Shown one piece after another: positions 19,357-28,144 of a stretch of DNA of 64,000 nt; the first letter of the stretch is position 1, and the number at the start of each line of letters is the position of its first letter. The position numbers and the translations under genes are program-made. This stretch comes from Acinetobacter kookii. Lineage in GTDB: Bacteria; Pseudomonadota; Gammaproteobacteria; Pseudomonadales; Moraxellaceae. Under the pieces are notes generated by a model that saw nothing but the letters and a program-made list of their open reading frames with translations, did not search any database and had not been told where the DNA came from. The stretch covers positions 162,452 through 226,451 of the forward strand of contig NZ_FMYO01000004.1 in NCBI RefSeq assembly GCF_900096895.1. Direction: 5' to 3'.

Positions 19357-19384
19357 TAAAAAATCCCCCAATATTTGGAGGATT
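19357..19384 (-). terminator. terminator of the 163-aa hypothetical gene
   Basis: Minus-strand stem AATCCTCCAA / TTGGGGGATT followed by TTTTTATG, 20 bases after the stop. One mismatch in the stem. Confidence 0.7.
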
Positions 19385-19405
19385 ATTATCGTATTTTAAA
19401 CGGGT

Positions 19406-19897
19406 CTAAAATTTAGCATTCAACACATTTTGCGGCACTTTATGCTTCCAGAGATCACGCAGTGTTGGTAAATAGAATTTTTCACCAATTTCAACCAGTT
19501 CTGCATCAATCAGTGCATGAATTTCATGCATGAACAGATAATCCAGTTCTACAGTGGTTAATTTATGGTTATTTTTCGCAAATTCTTTACGCTTTTGCTG
19601 CGCAGTTTTGACCAGCTGGTCGGCATAATTTTTATTTTTAAATTGAGAAATTGCATTTAAACGCAATTCAATTACGCCCCAACCACTGAGTAATAATTTG
19701 AACAATTCAAAATCTTCACTGGTCGATTCCCAGGTCATTTCATCCAGATTTTCATCGCCAGGCAGAACCGGAAGCAATAATTCCATCACACTTGGAAAAA
19801 TCTTTTTAAAATTCAAAATAAATTTAACAGGATGCTCACCCGGATAATCCTTAAATTGCACCTTTTTCTGAACATCTGTTAAATAAATATCGAACAT
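19406..19897 (-). CDS. hypothetical protein, 163 aa
   Basis: Not recognised. It is a soluble, mixed-charge protein with 'MTWESTSEDFELFKLLLSGW' in the middle and a basic helical stretch 'QLVKTAQQKRKEFAKNNH' near residues 95-112. There is no signal peptide or membrane segment. AGGAAAATTTTTAATG before the start gives a weak ribosome-binding site. A good terminator follows it. It is a single gene between a nitroreductase and a GGDEF protein, and its codon use matches neighbours. Confidence 0.6.
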   Translation of the reverse strand: MFDIYLTDVQKKVQFKDYPGEHPVKFILNFKKIFPSVMELLLPVLPGDENLDEMTWESTSEDFELFKLLLSGWGVIELRLNAISQFKNKNYADQLVKTAQQKRKEFAKNNHKLTTVELDYLFMHEIHALIDAELVEIGEKFYLPTLRDLWKHKVPQNVLNAKF

Positions 19898-20155
19898 TAA
19901 AAATTTTCCTAGATAGATTACTGTTTTTCAAGGTTTTATTTTTCACCTCGCAAAACTAATGCAAAATAATTGCAAAACAGTAATAAAAAACGAAATGCAT
20001 TTTAGCAATTATGACAATTTATTCAACGCTAAATTAAGCGCTATAAAGCTCACCCATTTGGTCCATCCGTTCTTATTTCGATATCTCAATAAAAAATTAA
20101 GACAACACAATGAAACCTGGGCTGTATTTTTATATTGAGCATATGTGCAAAAAGT

Positions 20156-21295
20156 TTAATTAAAGTAAACCCTATTTCGGCCAGCGTTTTTAGCTTTGTA
20201 TAAACGTTCATCTGCTATCTCTAAAGCAGTAATGAACTGAGATTCTGCATCTATTCGAGCTGCACCAAAACTTACGGTAGCTCTAATATTGTTAATAAAA
20301 AGTTGATCTTCAATTTTTTTGCGTAAGCGTTCAACTAAAGCTAATGAAGATTTTTCATCTGAACTTTGCAGCAATATAATGAATTCTTCTCCGCCATATC
20401 TGCCGACAATATCACCTTGCCGAATATTGGATCTGCATATATCCGCAATTGTGCACAAGATTTTATCCCCTACGTTGTGTCCCCATGTATCATTTATAAT
20501 CTTAAAATGATCAACATCACACATCACCAGATAAACTTCACCATGCTGCAAGTTTTTAAACAGGTCTCCTGTTTTTTCTAAAATACCATTACGGTTATAC
20601 AGCTGCGTTAAAGGATCTTTCAATCTCTGTTCGTTAATGATACTAAACCTTTCTTTTACAGCTACAGCTGAAACGACAATTGCAAACCACAGGCTGAAGA
20701 GTATATTTACTGCAATCATCATCATCCACCACTTTGTTGTGGCTAAGGTGACCAGTTGCACATTTTGAAGGTATACAATGACGATTAAAGTTCTGATAAC
20801 GGCATAAGCAACTAAGAGAAAGTAGCTAAAGCATAAAAGCTTTTCCAGGAGGTCTGTTCTTTTCAATAAGGTATACACTTTCGGAAGTGCCAATGCCTCT
20901 AAGCATAGAATTGCTATATTAATTGTGACTATGCGTGGCCATAACTGCTCATCGATATATTTGAAATATAAAAGAAAAGACATTGCCATTATCATAAAGA
21001 AAGAAGCTGCAAACATATTTAACCTGGAATTGGCTTTTAACAGCATTCCATGTGTGACTGCCCAAGCCCCACCTAAATAGAAAAGTGCAAACCATGGTGC
21101 AGTCAGTTTCAATTGTACATTTGTCATCAGTGTCTGTGCAGCCAATGCCACTGATGGCAAAACACAGCTCAGCCCCATCCACAATAAATATTTTGGAGCT
21201 TTAAACCATACATGTGCAACAATAAAGACAGTCCCAATGAGCATTAAGCAAATCGGGTAAACTAATAAAAAATACTGGGTATCTGGCAGATTCAC
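20156..21295 (-). CDS. membrane-bound GGDEF diguanylate cyclase
   Basis: 379 residues. The first ~205 form about six or seven hydrophobic helices, then a cytoplasmic GGDEF domain starts at 'DPLTQLYNRNGILEK'. The active-site loop is intact as 'GRYGGEEFIILL', so synthesis of cyclic di-GMP from two GTP is expected. An RxxD-type inhibitory site five residues before the loop reads 'RQGDIVGRYGGEEF', which would allow product inhibition. No EAL domain is present. It stands alone; signal sensed by the membrane part is unknown. Confidence 0.9.
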   Translation of the reverse strand: MNLPDTQYFLLVYPICLMLIGTVFIVAHVWFKAPKYLLWMGLSCVLPSVALAAQTLMTNVQLKLTAPWFALFYLGGAWAVTHGMLLKANSRLNMFAASFFMIMAMSFLLYFKYIDEQLWPRIVTINIAILCLEALALPKVYTLLKRTDLLEKLLCFSYFLLVAYAVIRTLIVIVYLQNVQLVTLATTKWWMMMIAVNILFSLWFAIVVSAVAVKERFSIINEQRLKDPLTQLYNRNGILEKTGDLFKNLQHGEVYLVMCDVDHFKIINDTWGHNVGDKILCTIADICRSNIRQGDIVGRYGGEEFIILLQSSDEKSSLALVERLRKKIEDQLFINNIRATVSFGAARIDAESQFITALEIADERLYKAKNAGRNRVYFN

Positions 21296-21475
21296 GGACT
21301 GAATGACACCTAGAGCTGTGTAGTTTTTATTCTAAATTGTTTAGCTAAAATTATTCAATAAATATTTATTTTTAATAATAAAAGCTGTATTTTTTTATCA
21401 TTACTGTGCTTGAGTCATTCGTTAATTCACTATTTTTTCTAATTGCCGGCTAGCAATGCTCAGAAGTGTCCAATA

Positions 21476-21904
21476 ATGAAATATGTAATAATCATTAAAA
21501 TTGTGACTACCAGTATAGTCTGGTTATTTACTCTTCCCTTTTTCTATATGGCTTTAAAGGGTGGAAATCCTGATCGCTTTCGTGAACATCTAAATGATTT
21601 ACCTAACTTAACAGTACTAAGCCCCACTCAATTATTCGACCAGTTTCTCTTTCCTGGCACTGTCTGGATTGCAATCTTAGTATTCTTAGCCATGAACATT
21701 GGCTGGTTAATAAATAAGAAAATTCATCCATATCTTATCTATTTAGGTTCATTTTGCGGAATAATCAATTCTATATTCGCTGTTACGCTTAGCTTATGGA
21801 TTGGCTTAGGTCTACTTTTAATTCCAGGCATTTGGTTTGCGAGTTACTTAGTACGCTGGCATATAACTTCTGAATCCAAAACAACAGATGCTTTGCTGAA
21901 ATAA
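21476..21904 (+). CDS. small membrane protein of unknown function, 142 aa
   Basis: Four predicted hydrophobic segments: residues about 2-22, 58-77, 84-105 and 106-125. Between the first two lies a soluble loop 'KGGNPDRFREHLNDLPNLT'. The ATG at 21476 is preferred over an in-frame TTG (21443) because the hydrophobic N-terminus then starts directly at MKYVIIIK, but the Shine-Dalgarno is weak in both cases. No family is recognised. It stands alone, followed by AAAAAACCCC. Confidence 0.6.
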   Translation: MKYVIIIKIVTTSIVWLFTLPFFYMALKGGNPDRFREHLNDLPNLTVLSPTQLFDQFLFPGTVWIAILVFLAMNIGWLINKKIHPYLIYLGSFCGIINSIFAVTLSLWIGLGLLLIPGIWFASYLVRWHITSESKTTDALLK

Positions 21905-21993
21905 AAAAACCCCTCAATAAACAAAGTGCGGAATTGTGATTCAAATAAAAAGCCCTAGCAGAAGTGATGGGAGTTCATAATCATTTTAATACT

Positions 21994-22344
21994 TTACATT
22001 AAATCAATGCCGAAATGGCGCAAAATCACAGCCCAGGCAAGAAAAATCAGGATAGTCATTATGCAACAGATGGCTAAAGACAGCCAAAATCCATAACGCT
22101 GATAAAGTATCGGAAATGCCAAAAACATAGGTAAGGTCGGTACTACATACCAAAAGGTATACCAAGCATGATTGGAAATTTTCTGGGGATCCTGATTCTC
22201 AATTTTCATCCATATCAGCACAAGTACCGTGACAATAGGCAAGGCGGCAATTAGTCCCCCTAGACGGTCACTACGTTTAGCAACTTCTGAAATTAGTATG
22301 ACCATCCCAGCAGTTATAGCATATTTAGCAATAAGCCAAACCAT
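21994..22344 (-). CDS. DUF3147-like membrane protein, 116 aa
   Basis: Small inner-membrane protein with four helices. The N-terminus 'MVWLIAKYAITAGMVIL' is followed by 'SEVAKRSDRLGGLIAALPI', the polar loop typical of the DUF3147 family, and 'ENQDPQKISNHAWYTFWYVVPTLP'-like residues in the second loop. Start 22344 has AAAGGA in front; a longer frame from 22395 lacks one. Function unknown; the family belongs to small multi-helix proteins of unclear role. Assignment by the repeated loop pattern. Confidence 0.7.
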   Translation of the reverse strand: MVWLIAKYAITAGMVILISEVAKRSDRLGGLIAALPIVTVLVLIWMKIENQDPQKISNHAWYTFWYVVPTLPMFLAFPILYQRYGFWLSLAICCIMTILIFLAWAVILRHFGIDLM

Positions 22345-22395
22345 TGCATTTCCTTTAGCAAATAAAAAATTCTTTTTATAGGTTCTTTCAATCAT

Positions 22396-22971
22396 CTATA
22401 CGCTTTATTCGACCTATTAATTGCTCAATAGACAAGAAATTTATCCTTCTTTTCCCCTTTGCCACATGCTTTGAGTGACAAAAGTATAGGGCAATTAGAG
22501 GAACTGTTTTCAAGCATTTATTTTGGGTTATTTCTTTCGTTATGGATAGACAATAATCATCATTCTGATCATCTATTTAAATTGCATCAGTATCAAAAAA
22601 ATTTAGCTGTATACTCAAAATCATGGCTCTGGAAAATCAACCAAGCCTCACAAAGTTGTAAGGCCTTTTCATAAATTAAACAGTGATATTTTGTGCCTTG
22701 ATTGGTTCCTCTATTTTTCGTAAGTTATTGGCTTTTTTATTTTGCTTTCTCTTTTTTAACTTTCTTATAATAATATCTAGCCGTCACCCTGCCCCAATCA
22801 AAGTGAATAATTTCATCTTTTACCTCAACCGATTAGAAATCCAAGCATATATGGCTCAAACTTATACCGATTGCACTCTAAGCCCAGTTCGATAGCTTGT
22901 GTATGTTAGGTAAATTTCTGTGGATTAAATAAAGCCTACCTTTCGTTGGGCTTCTACTTTCTGGCTATTCA
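22396..22971. other. gap with no supported gene
   Basis: About 575 AT-rich bases. Two short plus-strand frames begin with TTG (22459) and GTG (22683) without ribosome-binding sites and match nothing recognised. A weak stem AAGCC / GGCTT around 22931-22953 could end the minus-strand gene at 22972. It may be a decayed gene region. Confidence 0.4.
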
Positions 22972-23184
22972 CTATAAATCTGTACTGACAAACACACTTT
23001 CAATAAAAGCATCTGCTTCATGATCATCCAGTACTTCAATGTTTACGTCTAAATGAATAACTTCAGCCCCCGTCTTTTCTTTAAATTCTGCAAATTTTTG
23101 GCTAAGAAACTCTTGAATTTCATCTTCAAGCTTGGTTCTTGCAATGCGATATTCTTTTAGTGCTTCTTTCACAGACATCTCCAT
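22972..23184 (-). CDS. hypothetical small protein, 70 aa
   Basis: Short acidic protein with an N-terminal helical half ('VKEALKEYRIARTKLEDEIQ', coiled-coil-like) and a C-terminal strand-rich part containing 'VIHLDVNIEVLDDHEADAFI'. No membrane segment. Starts at 23184 or 23178 are both possible; GGAG lies inside the first codons. It is not recognised. The pattern suits a small phage- or plasmid-type protein, but no partner is adjacent. Confidence in coding comes from the clean amphipathic pattern. Confidence 0.5.
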   Translation of the reverse strand: MEMSVKEALKEYRIARTKLEDEIQEFLSQKFAEFKEKTGAEVIHLDVNIEVLDDHEADAFIESVFVSTDL

Positions 23185-23273
23185 GGGCTTTTAATTGTGC
23201 AATTAATTTAACATAAAGATGAAAAAAGCCCACTATTTGGCGAGCGTTTAAATCAAAATATTAAATATAATCA

Positions 23274-23387
23274 ATAGGCTTCTTTCATAAATTCCTTTTA
23301 TTTCCCCCTGAGCTCGGTTTTAAGCAGTGCTTTAAAATCAAGCGCAAGAGAAAAATAAAGAGGATGTGCACAATTATGAAAGAAGTC
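23274..23387. mobile_element. MITE-like inverted-repeat element, 114 bp
   Basis: Terminal inverted repeats AGGCTTCTTTCATAA (from 23276) and TTATGAAAGAAGTCT (to 23388) match in 14 of 15 positions. The 6-base TAATCA occurs directly on each side (23268-23273 and 23388-23393), as expected for a target duplication. There is no coding capacity inside. It could be a non-autonomous element mobilised by an unidentified transposase; the exact ends are uncertain by one or two bases. Confidence 0.5.
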
Positions 23388-23486
23388 TAATCATCGGCAG
23401 TTAATTTCTTCCTATATTGTACGGATATCTACCCTGGAAAAAACACTGATGAGCAATTGATGATAGCTGTTCTCGCCTTTAGATGC

Positions 23487-24881
23487 CTATTTCACATTAG
23501 GAGACACCATATTTTCAGGAATCACCACGGCATCGAACTGTTCCGCAGTAACCAGATTCAATTCGACCGCAACCTGCTTTAAGGTTTTACCTTCCTTATA
23601 AGCTGTTTTGGCGACTTTCGCAGCATTTTCATAACCAATCACCGGATTTAAAGCGGTGACTAGCATGAGTGAATTATGCAGGAAATGATCTATCTTTTCC
23701 CGGTTTGGCTCAATGCCAACGGCGCAATGATCATTGAAGCTGTTACATGCATCGCCCAACAGTTGAATTGATTGCAACAGGTTAAAGGCAATGACCGGCA
23801 TAAACACATTCAGCTCAAAGTTGCCCGAAGCTCCAGCGACATTAATAGTCGTGTCATTCCCCAGCACCTGTGCCACCACCATGGTCATGGCTTCACTTTG
23901 GGTCGGATTGACCTTGCCCGGCATAATGCTTGAACCCGGCTCATTTTCAGGAATACGGATTTCGCCAAACCCACAGCGCGGACCACTTGCCAGCCAGCGA
24001 ATATCATTGGCAATTTTATTTAAACTTGCTGCCAACGTTTTTAAGGCTCCAGAGGCAAATACTGCAGCGTCCCGGGCCGCCAAAGCTTCGAATTTATTCG
24101 GAGCCGTCACAAATGGCAAACCGGTTAAATTGGCCAGTTGTGCTGCTGCTTTAACCGCATATTCAGGATGAGCATTTAAACCGGTTCCAACTGCTGTTCC
24201 CCCCAAAGGCAATTCATACAAACCCAGTAAGGCATAATGCAGACGTTTTAAGGCATGATCCAGTTGTGATACATAGCCACTAAATTCCTGACCCAGCGTT
24301 AAGGGCGTTGCATCCTGTAAATGGGTACGGCCAATTTTCACAATATCTGAAAATGCTTTAGATTTAGCCTCTAGAGTATCGCGTAAACGTTGTACCGCAG
24401 GAATCAGCAGTTCATTGATTTGCAGGCTTGCTGCCACATGAATGGCTGTCGGGAAAGAATCATTGGTCGATTGCGCACGATTCACATGGTCATTCGGATG
24501 TACTGGCTTTTGCGAACCTAAAGGATTGCCCAGTTTCTGGTTGGCAATATTGGCAATCACTTCGTTGCAGTTCATATTGCTTTGCGTACCCGAACCGGTT
24601 TGCCATACCACCAGCGGAAACTGGCTATCCCACTTCCCGGCAATCACCTCTTCTGCTGCACCCACAATATAATGTGACAGCTCATGCGGAATTTGATCTA
24701 ACTCGGCATTGGTAATAGCCGCGGCTTTTTTGACCAGCCCCATCGCCCGAATCATCGGTCGTGGTAAACGTTCCTGGCCAATTTTAAAGTTTTGCAAACT
24801 ACGCTGCGTTTGCGCACCCCACATTGCTTCACTTGGAACTTCTACCTCTCCCATAGTGTCATGTTCAATACGTGTTTGCAT
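23487..24881 (-). CDS. fumC: fumarate hydratase class II
   Basis: Iron-independent fumarase converting fumarate and malate in the TCA cycle. 464 residues, the usual length. The family signature '[13 protein letters not shown]' is present, preceded by '[14 protein letters not shown]' and '[16 protein letters not shown]'; the catalytic His of 'THLQDA' and Ser of 'GSSIM' are intact. ATG 24881 follows GAGG at 7 bases; the longer frame from 24899 has none. A Fur-box-like site lies about 90 bases upstream, matching the known practice in Pseudomonas of expressing FumC under iron limitation to replace iron-sulphur fumarases. Confidence 0.95.
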   Translation of the reverse strand: MQTRIEHDTMGEVEVPSEAMWGAQTQRSLQNFKIGQERLPRPMIRAMGLVKKAAAITNAELDQIPHELSHYIVGAAEEVIAGKWDSQFPLVVWQTGSGTQSNMNCNEVIANIANQKLGNPLGSQKPVHPNDHVNRAQSTNDSFPTAIHVAASLQINELLIPAVQRLRDTLEAKSKAFSDIVKIGRTHLQDATPLTLGQEFSGYVSQLDHALKRLHYALLGLYELPLGGTAVGTGLNAHPEYAVKAAAQLANLTGLPFVTAPNKFEALAARDAAVFASGALKTLAASLNKIANDIRWLASGPRCGFGEIRIPENEPGSSIMPGKVNPTQSEAMTMVVAQVLGNDTTINVAGASGNFELNVFMPVIAFNLLQSIQLLGDACNSFNDHCAVGIEPNREKIDHFLHNSLMLVTALNPVIGYENAAKVAKTAYKEGKTLKQVAVELNLVTAEQFDAVVIPENMVSPNVK

Positions 24882-24971
24882 TTTCAACCTCATATCCATA
24901 TCGTTTTATGATTTAAGCCAATTCAATTGTTTTGACATATTTAATGATCTTAATCAAACACCCTATAGATG

Positions 24972-24990
24972 TAAATGATAATTATTTTCA
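24972..24990 (-). promoter_or_regulatory. putative Fur box upstream of fumC
   Basis: The core AAATGATAATTATTTTC matches about 14 of 17 positions of the 19-base Fur consensus of GATAAT-type repeats. It sits 90 bases before the fumC start, in the only non-coding region between fumC and the epimerase gene. Confidence 0.5.
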
Positions 24991-25013
24991 TATATTTTAA
25001 AATTCATCTTGGT

Positions 25014-26021
25014 TTAATTTCCCTTAAGCGTTTGCTGATAAAAACGCCACGCATCCTCAATAATTTGAGTAATGCTGCGTTTAGGTTGCCATTTTAAAAT
25101 TTCATGGGCTTTTCCTGAGGTCGCCCCCACCTGATCAAGTTCAGCATAGGCATAAAACGGCGCATCAACAGTTTTCATTTCTACCCGGGTGACTTTTGAA
25201 ATTTCACTGAGCAAGGCACGAATAGATATATTCTGCCCGGCAATATTAAAAGCATCACAGGTATAAGGCTGAGTCCTTAACCATTGTAGAGTCGCAAAAA
25301 TGGCATCACAGCAATCCAATACATGCAGAAAGCTGCGTTCCACGGTACGATCTAACGTCTGTGCCTGCTGGCGCAGTTCAATATACTCACGTTTCCTCGC
25401 CGCAACCTGTAAAGCCAATGGAATAATGTTTTTCGGCAATGGCGCCACAAACTCCCCCAGCACGCCATGTTCAAATGCACCGGCAATATTGCACAGCCTT
25501 AAAATGGCAATTTTCCATTCACTGTCTGTCAAAGCAGTATCGCGGATGATTTCTTCAATCATCTGTTGCGACTTCACGTAGGGATTGGGATAAGAATAGT
25601 TAAAAGCAAGATCTTCGGTCAGGATTAAACTTGACTGGCCGTAAACAGCTAAACTGGATAAGTGAATTAAGGTCCGAATGCCGGTACGCTGCATTGCGCG
25701 CAGCAGACTCATGATACAGCTGACATTATCGTTATAATATTCTAGCGGTTTAAGTACAGATTCTTCTATCGATTTAAATCCGGCGGTATGAATGACCGCT
25801 TCAACAGAATATTGTTCAAAAACTTTATTTAAGGCCGGGGTATTTCGAATATCAATTTTGACAAAAGGCACATACATGCCGGAAATATATTCTAGGCGTT
25901 CTAAGGTTTGTAAAGTTGCATTGGATAAATTGTCGACAATGATGACTTCTTGTCCATGAGCCATCAGGCTTAACGCAATATGTGAGCCTATAAAGCCTAA
26001 ACCACCAGTCACTAAAATCAT
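25014..26021 (-). CDS. UDP-glucose 4-epimerase-like (extended SDR), active-site lysine replaced
   Basis: 335-residue GalE-like protein. The NAD site is 'GGLGFIGSHIAL'; 'AGFKSIEESVLKPLEYYNDNV' (first 20 residues of that stretch) is the classical GalE substrate region; Ser in 'LSSLAVYG' is retained. The YxxxK motif reads 'PYVKSQQ', so Tyr148 is kept but the expected Lys152 is Gln. That lysine normally orients NAD and lowers the tyrosine pKa, so activity may be altered. No other sugar gene is adjacent. Call by overall match; galE symbol is withheld because of the substitution. Confidence 0.8.
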   Translation of the reverse strand: MILVTGGLGFIGSHIALSLMAHGQEVIIVDNLSNATLQTLERLEYISGMYVPFVKIDIRNTPALNKVFEQYSVEAVIHTAGFKSIEESVLKPLEYYNDNVSCIMSLLRAMQRTGIRTLIHLSSLAVYGQSSLILTEDLAFNYSYPNPYVKSQQMIEEIIRDTALTDSEWKIAILRLCNIAGAFEHGVLGEFVAPLPKNIIPLALQVAARKREYIELRQQAQTLDRTVERSFLHVLDCCDAIFATLQWLRTQPYTCDAFNIAGQNISIRALLSEISKVTRVEMKTVDAPFYAYAELDQVGATSGKAHEILKWQPKRSITQIIEDAWRFYQQTLKGN

Positions 26022-26416
26022 TGTTTAGATACTCCTTATAATAATCAGTACCTTGCAATTTATTGGTGAAATTTTGGTATTCACAACAACTTATCTACAG
26101 ATATTAAAAGCAAAAAACCGACTTAAAATTCTCTTGCGTCGGCTAATCTGCAAGAGCACTATATCGCCATTTTAAAGGTTTGGAATAATGCATGTGTTAC
26201 AGTTATGGCTATGAAATGTATTTTATTTACGACAAGAAATAACCACCTAATTATCTTGTAAAAGACCGAACCACCATTGTAAACAGCTGAAAGAAATAAA
26301 AATGAAAACATGGATGTACTTTTATATCGAGTACACGGTAAATAATGGGGAATTTTTTGCAAGGAACATGGTTGGGCTTTGGGACTGAAAAGTAATTTTA
26401 GGGTTTTGAGCAAGGT
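26022..26416. other. gap with an orphan terminator-like hairpin
   Basis: About 395 bases without a supported gene. On the minus strand, CCGAC-loop-GTCGG followed by TTTTTTG lies at 26112-26143, a convincing terminator shape, but no minus-strand gene precedes it; the gene it served may be lost. TTATCTACA at 26090 resembles a DnaA box but is alone. Confidence 0.4.
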
Positions 26417-26855
26417 GTGGAGTTAAGTAGATTTAAAACTATCACATTTAGTTTTATTGTAAGCTTATCAATAGCATTTACCTTTCTAATGGTTACGTTT
26501 TGCATATTTGTATATTCAGGACCTCATACTATAAAAGATGCTCTAAACACTACTGGTAGTTATTTTGGAGCGGCTGCCACATTGGGTGCATCTTTTATTG
26601 CAGCCTATCTTTTGAATGACTGGCGAGAAGAAGTAGATTTTCAATCAGCTAAAGATTTTGCATTTCCAATATTAGAACTTTTAGTTTCAATCAGATTTGA
26701 GCTGAGATGGTTACTAGAAATACTGATCAATTTAAGACATGTAGAAAATTTCGCTTTTTGAATACCAGTTATATTAATTATGTATGCTTTAGCCCTAAAA
26801 AAGATATTTTTAAACCAGCTCCAAATATCAAACACTTAAACAAATGTAGTTTTTA
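26417..26855 (+). pseudogene. decayed small membrane-protein gene, 5' part
   Basis: The first frame (GTG 26417 to TGA 26761) encodes a signal-anchor-like helix, a second helix 'YFGAAATLGASFIAAYLL' followed by 'NDWREEVDFQSAKDF', a plan common in Acinetobacter proteins of unknown function that are nearly twice as long. After the stop, another frame stays open to 26855 and reads like protein ('NTSYINYVCFSPKKDIFKP'), indicating a frameshift near 26750. The IS element begins about 15 bases later, and a possible 3' part reappears beyond it. Not functional as read. Confidence 0.5.
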
Positions 26856-26970
26856 AAAAAAATATAGATTGAATAGCCACCAAAATTCTAGACACACATA
26901 ACCATCTTTTGGACTGCCACCACTCTCCTAGACAAATTTCGTCTATTCTTTTTGCATAGGAGAGAACCTT

Positions 26971-27255
26971 ATGAGTGGACAAAGATATACCCCAGAATTT
27001 AAAGATGAAGCTGTTAAATTGATTACCGAACGTGGATATTCTGTCACTGATGTAGCAGAACGTTTAGGCGTATCACAGCACAGCATTTATAAATGGCTAA
27101 AGGCCGTACAGCCTTTACGCAACAACCCTGATGAACATGAACTACTCGAAGCAAAGAAAGAAATCCTACGTCTTAAAAGTCAGCTTAAACAGACTGAAGA
27201 GGAACGGGATATTCTAAAAAAGGCCGCAAGGTACTTTGCAAGCCTGCCCGAGTAA
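26971..27255 (+). CDS. IS3-family OrfA (helix-turn-helix protein)
   Basis: 94-residue OrfA. Residues about 6-45 are the DNA-binding helix-turn-helix ('GYSVTDVAERLGVSQHSIYKW'), followed by a leucine-zipper-like coiled coil 'LEAKKEILRLKSQLKQTEEE' used for multimerisation. AGGAGAG is placed 8 bases before ATG. Near its end the run AAAAAAG (27216-27222) is in the A-AAA-AAG phase needed for programmed -1 frameshifting into orfB. OrfA alone normally regulates transposition. Confidence 0.92.
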   Translation: MSGQRYTPEFKDEAVKLITERGYSVTDVAERLGVSQHSIYKWLKAVQPLRNNPDEHELLEAKKEILRLKSQLKQTEEERDILKKAARYFASLPE

Positions 27256-28109
27256 AGTATCAGTTTATCCTGGAATACAGCCATCAATTTAAGATTAAAA
27301 CGATGTGTCGGGTCCTTAAGATCGCTCGTGCTGGTTACTATGCCTGGTTGCATGAACCCGAATCAGGCAGGACTATTGAAGATAAGCGGTTATTACAGCT
27401 CATCCGTTCTTCTTATGATGCCAGCTATGGCATCTATGGTTATCGTCGCATTACGCTAGATCTAAAAGAATTGGGTGAAAGCTGCGGGCCCAATCGTGTG
27501 CTGAAGATCATGAAGAACAATGGTATTGCCGCTGTTCGAGGATATAAGAAACATAAAAGCTATGGTCGTGGTCGTCCTCAGATTGTGCTACCTAACCATT
27601 TAAATCGAGAGTTTATTGTAAACACACCTGATACTTCTTGGGTGACTGATATAACTTACATTCGCACATGGCAAGGCTGGTTATATCTGGCTGTGGTTCT
27701 TGATTTATATTCGAGAAAAGTCATCGGTTGGTCAATGAAACCTACGCTTGCCAAGGATATCGTTTTGGATGCACTTCTTATGGCGGTATGGCGACGTAGG
27801 CCAAATGAACCTGTGATCATACACTCTGACCAAGGCTCCCAATACAGCAGTAGAGACTGGCAGAAATTCTGTCAGAAACATAACTTAATACCCAGCATGA
27901 GCCGTAGAGGAAACTGTTGGGATAATGCCGTTGCTGAATCCTTTTTTAGCAGCTTAAAGAAGGAAAGAATTAAAAAGAGGATCTACAAAACACGAGAAAT
28001 GGCTCGTGCAGATGTGTTTGATTACATCGAGATGTTTTACAATCGAATCAGGCGTCATTCGCATCTCGATGGGATGAGTCCAGAAGCCTTTGAGGCAGCT
28101 TCAAAATGA
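27222..28109 (+). CDS. IS3-family transposase OrfB domain (made as OrfAB by -1 frameshift)
   Basis: DDE transposase. The reading frame is open from 27222 in the -1 phase of orfA and an internal ATG at 27303 begins MCRVLKIARAGYYAWL. Catalytic residues: Asp in 'WVTDITYIRTW', Asp in 'IIHSDQGSQYSS', and Glu in 'NCWDNAVAESFFSSLKKE', the DD(35)E spacing. There are no internal stops, so the enzyme should be active if the frameshift works. The fusion protein OrfAB would be about 379 residues, from 26971. Confidence 0.9.
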   Translation, partial: GRKVLCKPARVKYQFILEYSHQFKIKTMCRVLKIARAGYYAWLHEPESGRTIEDKRLLQLIRSSYDASYGIYGYRRITLDLKELGESCGPNRVLKIMKNNGIAAVRGYKKHKSYGRGRPQIVLPNHLNREFIVNTPDTSWVTDITYIRTWQGWLYLAVVLDLYSRKVIGWSMKPTLAKDIVLDALLMAVWRRRPNEPVIIHSDQGSQYSSRDWQKFCQKHNLIPSMSRRGNCWDNAVAESFFSSLKKERIKKRIYKTREMARADVFDYIEMFYNRIRRHSHLDGMSPEAFEAASK

Positions 28110-28144
28110 GGCTGTCTCGTGTCTAGGATACTGGGAGCAGTCCA

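Larger units (their letters stand above)
26910..28144 (+). mobile_element. IS3-family insertion sequence
   Basis: 1235-bp element. Imperfect terminal inverted repeats: TGGACTGCCACCACTCTCC at 26910 and the reverse complement of the right end TGGACTGCTCCCAGTATCC, ending at 28144, agree in 21 of 26 positions. It contains overlapping orfA and orfB with an A6G slippery site. No 3-base target duplication is seen if these are the boundaries; a second, diverged copy of the left end lies at 26870 and is flanked by GAT, which matches the GAT after the right end. The element interrupts a decayed membrane-protein gene. Confidence 0.88.

Noticed and set aside
22459..22895. Two short plus-strand frames of 71 and 70 codons
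   Set aside because: TTG and GTG starts without Shine-Dalgarno, no recognisable protein pattern; reported only as a gap.
26086..26100. DnaA box and possible origin
   Set aside because: A single near-match without a cluster of boxes or origin genes.
26159..26413. 84-codon minus-strand frame before the IS region
   Set aside because: No ribosome-binding site, low-complexity hydrophobic residues, and it overlaps a likely non-coding gap.
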